NCBI GenBank assembly: GCA_013396525.1
Contig: VWYX01000362.1
Coordinates: 186,001 to 250,000 of the forward strand
DNA from: Chaetorhynchus papuensis
Taxonomy: Eukaryota > Chordata > Aves > Passeriformes > Rhipiduridae
Direction: 5' to 3'
DNA: 64,000 bases
Made by a program: the position numbers and the translations under genes. The first letter of the stretch is position 1. Each line of letters opens with the position of its first letter. Below, one piece after another: positions 54,801-61,100 of the stretch. The notes beneath the pieces are model-generated. The model made no database searches. It saw nothing but the letters and a program-made list of their open reading frames with translations, and was not told the origin of the DNA.

Positions 54801-55198
54801 AACATCAAAATGTAATTCTGTTTCCATATAAGCTTATCAGCTACTGAACAAATGCAGACACTTGTAGTATCCACCTACACTTAAAAACAATAAAGAAAAA
54901 TAAGATTAGAAGGACAGCTGTAATCTATAACATTTAACAGTAAATGCATTACTAGACGTAAAAATTATTCCACTTTTTGCAGAGAGAGCTATAGAATGTC
55001 TTGCACAGACCCTAGGGAGAGGCAACTATGCTACTTTACAAAAAGAACAAACTTGAAAAATAAATCCAGCTTTGTTTATTACCTGATAGTTTCCTTTAAG
55101 GCTGCTTATTAATTGACTAATTTGACCAAGTACATTCAAGTCATGTAAAAGATTCTGCAGGTCGTGGTACAGTTGCCCTGGTCCCATATAGAGCTTGT
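24351..55198 (-). CDS. ARHGEF10: ARHGEF10, Rho guanine-nucleotide exchange factor 10, C-terminal part (11 exons; 5' part beyond the window)
   Basis: Joined exons (minus strand): 55083-55198, 53363-53490, 52754-52854, 51721-51842, 49725-49811, 48173-48396, 46939-47096, 38269-38411, 33426-33600, 26787-26909, 24351-24865. They sum to 1,892 bp; with one base from the upstream exon this is 630 residues plus a TAA stop. The product matches human ARHGEF10 as I remember it along the whole length, including LYMGPGQLY, AADRCRIQLQLPGKQDK, QHFFTPEKSTVMSL, EAHQEEGMVISHMAV and the terminus VWQIPLLNI. Human ARHGEF10 has about 1,370 residues, so a little under half is here. The family activates RhoA/B/C by GDP-GTP exchange through a DH-PH module. 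The human protein has been linked to Rab6/Rab8 vesicle traffic and to slowed nerve conduction. The catalytic DH domain is not in the window; what is here is the end of the PH region, the predicted WD40-like propeller and the tail. The paralogue ARHGEF10L is less likely given the near-identity of the conserved blocks. Confidence 0.96.
24866..26786 (-). other. ARHGEF10: ARHGEF10 last intron
   Basis: 1,921 bp, GTGAGT...CTCCAG. AT-rich with several A/T runs; nothing further recognised. Confidence 0.9.
26787..26909 (-). CDS. ARHGEF10: ARHGEF10 exon: last propeller strands
   Basis: 123 bp, phase 1 at both ends. Residues 420-459 include QQRVSVTSLLVCHGLLLVG, TNLGIIVALPVPRLQG and IPKVT. It was too short to stand out as an open frame and was found by reading the minus strand between the flanking exons. 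Acceptor AAACTCCACAG, donor GTGAGT. Confidence 0.95.
26910..33425 (-). other. ARHGEF10: ARHGEF10 intron holding the CR1 copy
   Basis: 6,516 bp, GTAGCT...CCACAG. Contains the CR1 fragment (27303-27753) and T-rich GGGTTTTTTTGG-type sequence near 28,690. The phases of the flanking exons join without a gap, so no constitutive exon is missing. Confidence 0.9.
27303..27753 (+). mobile_element. CR1 LINE, 3' end fragment, internally deleted
   Basis: The order of conserved CR1 3' segments is recognisable: GTGCTGTGTCCA, AGTCCAGTGGAAAGCAACCA, AAGATGATCAGGAGACTGGA, GTGATAGGGTAAGGCACAAC, GGTTGCTCAGAGAGGTTGTG, GAATCTCCATCC, and the terminal TATGATTCTATGA. The segment normally lying between GAGGAAATGCTG and the GGATGCACAGAGGAC block is shortened, so it is an internally deleted copy. 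It lies in an ARHGEF10 intron, antisense to the gene. The frames across it carry several stops and have no coding role. The tail marks it as sauropsid and fits a bird. Confidence 0.88.
33426..33600 (-). CDS. ARHGEF10: ARHGEF10 exon: EAHQEEGMVISHMAV to HNMLP
   Basis: 175 bp, phase 0 in and phase 1 out. Residues 361-418 begin NHFEAHQEEGMVISHMAVAG and continue VGVWIAFTSGSTLRLFH, TETLKHLQDVNIATPVHN and MLP. This is the most conserved block of the window. The acceptor GTTTTTCTTGCAG is strong; the donor is GTAGCT. Confidence 0.97.
33601..38268 (-). other. ARHGEF10: ARHGEF10 intron
   Basis: 4,668 bp, GTAAAC...TTGCAG. A somewhat more GC-rich patch at about 34,840-35,050 has overlapping open frames on the plus strand with no recognisable product. 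Confidence 0.9.
38269..38411 (-). CDS. ARHGEF10: ARHGEF10 exon: DGTWNTEPQKIVKLGVLPVRSL
   Basis: 143 bp, phase 1 in and phase 0 out. Residues 314-360 include GTWNTEPQKIVKLGVLPVRS, LLVMEETIWAACGGQIFI and ISTVTHSIE. The WAACGGQIFII strand is strongly conserved in the family. Acceptor TTTTTGTTGAAG, donor GTAAAC. Confidence 0.96.
38412..46938 (-). other. ARHGEF10: ARHGEF10 intron, largest complete one in the window
   Basis: 8,527 bp, GTAATA...TTGAAG. Contains AT-rich stretches (about 39.2-39.4 kb and 42.3-42.4 kb) and the A15-TAAATAAA run at 45.8 kb. No exon is expected, because the protein reads through without a gap. Confidence 0.9.
45772..45794 (+). repeat. A15 run followed by TAAATAAA
   Basis: Poly-A/AAAT microsatellite in an ARHGEF10 intron, antisense to the gene. 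It could be an old retroposon tail, but nothing recognisable precedes it. Confidence 0.9.
46939..47096 (-). CDS. ARHGEF10: ARHGEF10 exon: QGSKKIRLQHFFTPEKSTVMSL
   Basis: 158 bp, phase 2 in and phase 1 out. Residues 261-312 include ISIYKSCQGSKKIRLQHFF, TPEKSTVMSLTYRSQYLF and AGLVNGNISIYTKAE. The NGNISIY repeat motif is typical of blade strands. Acceptor CTTTCTATAG, donor GTAATA. The Asp split at the exit joins directly to DGTWNTEPQ, so no exon is missing in the 8.5-kb intron that follows. Confidence 0.96.
47097..48172 (-). other. ARHGEF10: ARHGEF10 intron
   Basis: 1,076 bp, GTGATT...TATAG. Nothing recognised beyond AT-rich sequence. Confidence 0.9.
48173..48396 (-). CDS. ARHGEF10: ARHGEF10 exon: IGSCTNQMGQIAIVSF to LGMEEG
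   Basis: 224 bp, phase 0 in and phase 2 out. Residues 186-259 contain a well-conserved propeller strand, GQIAIVSFQSSSPKVIECFN and VESRILCMVYIP. A diverged Lys/Glu-rich loop (DEEKLKEQNKAPDSESV) follows, then NVPTICLGMEEG. Acceptor TTTCCAATTCAG, donor GTGATT. The next exon supplies the third base of the split Ser. Confidence 0.96.
48397..49724 (-). other. ARHGEF10: ARHGEF10 intron
   Basis: 1,328 bp, GTAAGT...ATTCAG. Holds the 13-bp tandem duplication at 48.7 kb; otherwise plain AT-rich sequence. Confidence 0.9.
48688..48716 (+). repeat. Tandem duplication of CATAATGCAATTA
   Basis: A 13-bp unit is repeated directly in the intron upstream of the 48173-48396 exon. Probably a replication-slippage product with no visible function. 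Confidence 0.85.
49725..49811 (-). CDS. ARHGEF10: ARHGEF10 exon: first strand of the propeller region
   Basis: 87 bp, phase 0 at both ends, exactly 29 codons. Encodes IECAAYNPEPYLAGE followed by TESDSCAAEHGFLW (residues 157-185). The acidic/serine stretch in the middle differs from the human version as I recall it, while the ends are conserved, as expected for a surface loop. Acceptor CTCTTTGAAG, donor GTAAGT. Confidence 0.95.
49812..51720 (-). other. ARHGEF10: ARHGEF10 intron with a possible ancient CR1 trace
   Basis: 1,909 bp, GTGAAT...TGAAG. The half nearer the downstream exon carries the degenerate CR1-like stretch. Confidence 0.9.
49905..50250 (-). mobile_element. Possible old, degenerate CR1-like fragment in antisense orientation
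   Basis: Plus-strand segments such as CATCCAGCCTCCCATGGCAG and GAGACTTCTCTTCATTAGGC followed by TAAATTAACA resemble the reverse complement of ancient amniote CR1 3' regions (the 'cttctcttcaggctaaacaaccc' part). Divergence is high and the boundaries are guesses; similar weak traces may continue to about 50,780. It could also be chance. Confidence 0.4.
51721..51842 (-). CDS. ARHGEF10: ARHGEF10 exon: GWFCIEDDGN to QQEFK
   Basis: 122 bp, phase 1 in and phase 0 out. Residues 117-156 include EDNLLGWFCIEDDGNQ and HPLLVRHMPVMMAKQQEFK, linking the PH region to the propeller-like region. Acceptor TTCCATTACAG, donor GTGAAT. The split residue at the start reads Ala here, where I remember Glu in human. 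Confidence 0.95.
51843..52753 (-). other. ARHGEF10: ARHGEF10 intron
   Basis: 911 bp, GTAATT...TTACAG. An open frame of about 75 codons at 52212-52439 has no family resemblance and no proper splice frame. Confidence 0.9.
52754..52854 (-). CDS. ARHGEF10: ARHGEF10 exon: SGRPTFFTAVFNTFTPAIKQSW
   Basis: 101 bp, phase 2 in and phase 1 out. It encodes residues 83-115 (SGRPTFFTAVFNTFTP and then AIKQSWINNLQMAKLAL) and completes the split Lys before it. Donor GTAATT. The acceptor TTTTGCAG is preceded by an unbroken run of 24 T in the sense strand (positions 52866-52889), so the polypyrimidine tract is a mononucleotide microsatellite. Confidence 0.95.
52855..53362 (-). other. ARHGEF10: ARHGEF10 short intron ending in the T24 tract
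   Basis: 508 bp, GTCAGT...TTTGCAG. The T24 run forms most of the polypyrimidine tract. Confidence 0.92.
52866..52889 (-). repeat. A24 run (T24 in the sense of ARHGEF10) within a splice acceptor
   Basis: Twenty-four uninterrupted A on the plus strand. In the ARHGEF10 sense it forms the polypyrimidine tract from about 12 to 35 bases before the exon at 52754-52854. Confidence 0.97.
53363..53490 (-). CDS. ARHGEF10: ARHGEF10 exon: NLNQSVAHDW to GKQDK
   Basis: 128 bp, phase 0 in and phase 2 out (Lys is split AA|G). The acceptor AATTTTTCAG follows a ten-T run; the donor is GTCAGT. It encodes residues 40-81, NLNQSVAHDWTSGLQKLILK and then the charged KKEDEIRAADRC block. The frame stays open beyond the donor into intron, so a naive open frame here carries about 30 false residues. 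The phase to the next exon and the known family sequence SGRPTFF fix the donor. Confidence 0.95.
53491..55082 (-). other. ARHGEF10: ARHGEF10 intron with the candidate alternative last exon
   Basis: 1,592 bp, GTAATA...TTTCAG. The open segment at 53795-54055 is its only notable content. Confidence 0.9.
53795..54055 (-). other. Open segment in an ARHGEF10 intron; possible alternative terminal exon
   Basis: Eighty-six codons are open on the minus strand after an in-frame TAG that could itself be the acceptor (GTTGTCATAG|AATCC). Entry after that TAG would be in phase 0, matching the phase in which the upstream exon (55083-55198) ends. The frame closes with GTGGATGCTGGAATAAAGTAA-type sequence whose AATAAA (53799-53804) overlaps the last codons. 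The peptide (for example KFRPHIFHDGSVYILTQSF) is unrecognised and absent from the ARHGEF10 I remember. Chance is a real possibility. Confidence 0.25.
55083..55198 (-). CDS. ARHGEF10: ARHGEF10 exon: end of the PH region
   Basis: This is the most 5' exon found in the window. It is 116 bp and begins in phase 1: the first Asp codon takes its G from the previous exon. Acceptor TTCATTTTAG, donor GTAATA. It encodes residues 1-39 of the visible segment, from DKLYMGPGQLYHDLQNLL to SLKGNYQ, a helical Leu-rich stretch that follows the PH core in this family. It ends in phase 0, which matters for the alternative-exon idea in the next intron. Confidence 0.95.
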
Positions 55199-58100
55199 CT
55201 AAAATGAATAAAACCATAAGGTTATACATAATAAAAAGATGCAATTCTCAGCTGAACAAGGAAAGTATCACAAAGGTAATATAAACATATATTACATCTG
55301 AAAATCAGAGTGGTTCATTCCTATGTATATCCTCACTATTTCACTTTGTTGCTCCAGCTGCTTCTAATGTGCCTGCAGACAGACAATTGTGAAATGCACC
55401 CCAGGAAATAATGGGCAGTAGCATATATCACACAGAGCCTTCACACATACAGGCAGTACCATCGGCATCTCCTTTTAGATCATCTTATCATTGCCTATTT
55501 AGCTACAAACAAGATTCAAGCTTGTTCAGGCTGTGTGATGGAGAGCATTTTCTGCAGTTCTAATATCCCACACTAGAATTGTAACAAATATCAAAGCTTC
55601 ACTGGCCCCAAAATCTCTTGGTGCCATGGAAATTTTGTTTAGCACCAAACAACAGAGTTGCTGTAACACATTAAGTTAAACATCCTTCCTGGAGGTTGTT
55701 TTTGGTTACGTGACAAGCAAAAAAATTTATTTGTAGCTTTTGCTATGAAAAATTCAAAATTTGCTTTATTGATCACGAGACAGTTTGGATCATATATCCA
55801 TATCCCAACTACAACACAAGCCTGCAATTTCACAGAACCACCTGAAATTTTACTGCAATCATGCTTAAATCAAAAAAGGATCTGCTCTAAAATCAGCAGA
55901 AAATCTGAACAGCAGCAGAAATATTTTATGCTAATCATCAATAAGTACAAAGATTTATAAGGGAACAGTAACTCAGAAAAACACACTGATTACTAGGATA
56001 AGGTGTCCATTTAAATGCACAAAGCTTGCAAACCCCTGCCAATATACTCTAACAACCATGATGCTAGGATTGGAATAGCTATGTAATTCCTTTGGAAACA
56101 ACACTCACTCTCCCATAAAAAACCCACCCTGACTCATACAGAGTCAGCATGTTTCCCTTTGGCTGAACGACAGGACCAGGACTGGATGATCTTTCCAGGA
56201 AACTCCTCCAGATTCTTTAGCTCACGCAGTGTAGTATCCAAACTATGGATCCTTCATCCTTACCACAGCTTTGGAAGCCAGTCTGTGGGCAGCAAACGCC
56301 CCTGGATCAGAAGGATTTCAACAGTGTGTCGGCAAGAACAAGACCTAAATACAGTGCTGGCTCTGGCTCTGCAGATCAGGAGCAGGGAGACGAGCTGTGC
56401 CACCTGCTCTGGCTGCAGGGCAGAGGGTGCTGGGCACAGCCCAGCTGCCACACACAGCGCGGGCACCCCCAGCCCCTCCAGCCTGCTGCAGGGCCTGGGT
56501 ACGAAACAAAACTCATCAAACCAAACACAGAGCTGTCCAAATAGCCTAAGTCAGAATAAACATGAAAAATAAACTCGTATGAAACAATGCTACTTAAATC
56601 ATTAGTGTATTTTCAGTTAGGTATCAAAATAACTATTTTTTAAAGACATTTTCCTCTTTGGAGGCATCCTACAGACAGGCCATCACAACGTTTTTATTTA
56701 ATGCAATTCACTATATTAAGCTGGAAGTCTGCCTTAAACCCTGAAAAGCATAGAATTTCAAAGCTCAAAGAAAATATTAGTGGCTACTTTATTTCTGAAT
56801 TCTCCACTTCACTGCAGGAAAACACAACATAAACCTGAAATATTACACATTCCCATGAAATTTCAAATTATTATCTAGCCTTTAAATGTTCTGGTAAATT
56901 GGATCAATGAAACTATTTCTGTGCACTGCACTTGTGCACCAAACAGGGTAAGGACTGCACTTTACTACTGTTTACCCATCCAGATAACAAATGCAACTAT
57001 CATCCTCTTCTTTGCCTGCTCTGACTATTAACTAGAAGAACAATCTAGCCTTTTACCCTTAAAACCAAATTAGTCCATAAGAAAAGATAATTACATTTAC
57101 TGTACACCATGAAAAGAAATGACTGCAAAGTAGATCTTAGAGAAAGAATTGTGAAATTATGGTCAGTTGAGCATGTTTGCAGTTTTGTTTCAAAAAAAAG
57201 GAAAAAATTAAACACTTTTCTTGAACTGCAGACTCCATACTTTCATTAAGTTGTATTTTCACTTTCTTCAACCCCAATACTTGAAAAATCTATATCTGAA
57301 AAGATGTAAACACTTCTCTCCTTTTAAACTACCCAAATCATGAGTTCCTAGATACATCAAATCATTGATTTTGATGGGGCTACTTGCAAAGAAAGGAGCA
57401 GGTGAGTGTTAACATGAAATCTGGTGAAATCTAGCTAAAAGTCATGATAATGTGTCTGGCACTGTAAAGAACACAAATTATATCATTCTTGCTCCAAATT
57501 TCTCTAACAAAAAAATAGCTTCTGCAAAAAAAAAAATTTAGACTGAACAGAAATAACTGTTAGATTAGTTGAGTTTCTGGCAGAAGTCCAGTCACCTGTC
57601 ATTTATAAACTCCATTACTAAACAAACCAAACAGCTGCCCTGAAAAAATTACTACAAATATTTTTGTGGGTTTGAACCAAGAGAAAATTTACAACAATCA
57701 TGCTGTGAAAAGCTGAAAGTCTGTGAGGCTTCCCTTGTACACGATGGATATTTTACCCAAGCGAATTACATTACTCTTAAACTATAAAAGCCAGGGTCTC
57801 TCTTTGTAGCTTGATAAAGACAGTTACCAGACATTTTGTTTATTATTATTTGAAGAAGAGACATCAATGCAACATGAAACAACCAGCATCCAGGCAACTC
57901 CTAAATGCTGCAGGACTTTATGCCATAGTCTTCAACTGGGGCCATAAAGCAAGCTTTAACTGCTTACAGAGATGGACTTGCCCTGTGCAGTACATACATA
58001 TTCACCATGCCTGATAATCCTCTTCTTGAAGCTTCAAATAATCTTACAAATATCTTTGTTCCAGACTTGGTAATAAGGCATAAATCTTGAATTTCATTCA

Positions 58101-61100
58101 GTAATTGTCACCTGAGTCTCTTTTGTCTGCATCATGCATATTTTATAAGCTATTAATAAGTCAAGATAAAAGGGTGCAATATGAACGTCAAAGCAAATAA
58201 ACTAACATGGCATCTGAAAGGCTGTCACACAGAAAAACCAAACTAAAGTAATTTTAGGCTCATTCATTAAAAGACCACATTCTTAGTACAGGAAAGGAAG
58301 CACAAAATCAAAACAGTAAATAATTAATGAGAGGCTGCTTCCATCTTCTGATGTTCTAGAAAAGAGAAATGGCCAATTTAAGAAGAAATTTTAATAGTCA
58401 AGGACTAGATCAATAGGCATGACTAATATCAGTCTTTCATGGAGGTCCTTAGTGGGCACAAACTGACACAGAAAAATAAGGCTTCAGAGATCAACAATGA
58501 TGCAGATTCATCAGAAGAGAGTCCTCCAAAAAACGGATCACTTGGATTGTGTCTGGATAATGAGTTACAAGTTAGAGCAACTTCATCTCTGAACTGGTCC
58601 TGTAAGGGTTACTCGCAATGTCATTTAAAATAGAATTGGCTTCTCAGTGGTTAACCAAACACTGACTACCACTTGATCCTGAGAATTGTCTGATGGAGGG
58701 TATTTCTTGAGCAGAGGAGGCGGGGGAGAACACTGCTCTGTTCATCAGATGTTTCCCAGCTCACAGCCACAGACTGGCTGCTTCAGCCCACACATGTTCC
58801 CTGACCATACAATTGCTGGCTATTTTGGGGTGGGTGTTCACTCTTCTTTTATCCGTAGAAAGTGCACTGAAAAACTCCTGGCTTCACTCCAAAGCAGATA
58901 CATGGTTGGCTTCTTTTGTACTGTGAAATGTTTCACAAATGATAGAGCCATTCCCTTCTCATTTCTAAGCCACTCTTGCTAATTATCAAGCTCTAAACCA
59001 ACTTATTTTTCCTATGGGAAAGAAAACCTTCATGGTTTTACAGAAGACTTTCCCCAGCTCTACACATCCTACGTGGTACAGAGTGTGCCTGGGCAGGAGA
59101 GAAGGCAGCATGCTGTAGCCAATAACCACATATGTGGCTTCAAAGGTAACTTTTTTGCATTCCACCTACAGATCAAGGGTGAAATCTTGGCCACATGTAA
59201 GCTAGCAAGAATTTTTTTCAGCAGCTCCTTTGTTGCTAAGATTTTACCAGAGGAATTCGTGCCTCCCTGCAACAGGCAGGTTTACTGCCAACAACCAGTA
59301 ATTCATGCAAAATACCCAGTTCCTTGCTCAGCATTAAAATGAAATACACTCAAAGTTAAAAAAGAAAACAAAACCACAACTTGGGAAGAAAGGAGGTTAA
59401 AGTTTAAATTGATTTTGCTGCTATGTAAAATTGTGGACAAGATTCTGCTTTTTATAACAATTTCTTCTTAGGCCAAGATACATTTGAGTATAATACTAAA
59501 CATTTATTTTGCCTGCTTGTTTCCCAGCATCACTCTCAGCACTACAGCTTCAAATTCATCAGTTTTGCCTGGTTTGAAGCAATTTTTGTAATGGAAACAG
59601 AAGCAATTTTAGCTGATTCATACCCAGGCATTTTCAAAGCCTGCAGGAAACTCCCTGAGTGTGGTTAAAGTCAGTTTAACTTGGTTCAGGCAAAGTAGAA
59701 TTTGGAAGGTTGTGAATAAATACGCACATGCAAGAGAAGTGTCCGTGTGCTTGTGCCTGGGCAGAGGGGGAGGATTCCCACCTCTGGCAGAAGGCTGAAT
59801 TGCTGGGGAGCACAGCCAGCAGCCACAGCTCTCTCCCTGCACAGCAGCAGCTGCACCTTTGGGATTGTTGTCCAGCTGGGTCCCCTAAATTTTCAATTTT
59901 CGTAGACACTTCAAGCATATTGGTTATTATAATCCTGAACTGATCACACCCTATTCTTCCTTTCTAGGAATTACAAAGGGACACACTTATTTTCCATGGT
60001 GATTTGTTACCTGCAGACATTTTCTACTAGCTCTTCCTGTGTGTTCTGATTCCCATTAGTGAATTACTATTTTATCACAGATTTATGCTACCAAACAAGA
60101 CAGAGTAGATGCAATCACCCTTAATTTAAAAATCTATTGCTGGGCAAGCAAACTTAATGGCTCAACTGGTCCCTTCCCATACTAAACTCCTGTTTATTAC
60201 CAATTAGAAGGATTTTCTTCAAGTAATACTATTACATAAATCTAAATGTCACACAAATGAAATAAAAGCCTCAGTCAATATACTCTTAATATTGCAACTA
60301 TTTTTGCAAACATTTCTGTATTGTCCATCATGTTGAAATGAAATACTGTTAATAGACAGACTGCTGGGTGTCTCTTTTACTGCAAAGTAACTAATATTGA
60401 CAACATCTGCCTTGAGTATAATCATAGTAATGACCTTTTCTCCACATAGTTCAAAACCACAATACATCAATATAAATTGCTTTCGGAAAAGCTACATTGA
60501 AATGAAGTGAAAACTGATGCATCATGAAAATTCAGGGTCCTTATAAAGATTACTTTGCTTCTGAGAGACACAGAGCCCTGAAGTCAGACTAGTGTTACAC
60601 AAAATGGAAGAACATGAATGCTCACATGCAAAAACCACAACTGAATTGAGAAAGGTTTTTTTCCCTGACTACAGTTCCAGTGTTACAGAGGGGTAACACG
60701 AAATTAATGATACGCTCCAAGAACATGCCAGATTTGAAGACCACTCTGAAAGGTTGGTATATCCCAAATTTGACTTGCCATTTGCAATCTGGTCTTTGAG
60801 GCTGAGCACATTTCTATTGCTTCCTCCCACTGAGCCATCTGTGTGCATCCAGGCAGCGTACTGAAACATCAAATGTTATGAAAGGAAGAGATTTGGAAAA
60901 GTTTCAATCCTCATCTAGAGCATAAAGATCACCTGGGATGGGGGAAGAAGTTACATATGTGGGAGGTAACTTTAAAAGCTGCTGTGTCTGAGGAAGGCAT
61001 AACAAACTGGTACTTGTATAGGATTAAACACTTGGAACAAATAATAAAAAAACAGACCCTTACACAAAATTTCACGTACATTTAAACCTGAGTAGCTTGT

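Noticed and set aside
60669..60872. Minus-strand open frame preceded by a TTTCAG acceptor, considered as the missing upstream ARHGEF10 exon
   Set aside because: Its peptide (AAWMHTDGSVGGSNRN and on) does not resemble the DH-PH of ARHGEF10, and no donor in the right phase to join the Asp codon of the 55083-55198 exon is evident.
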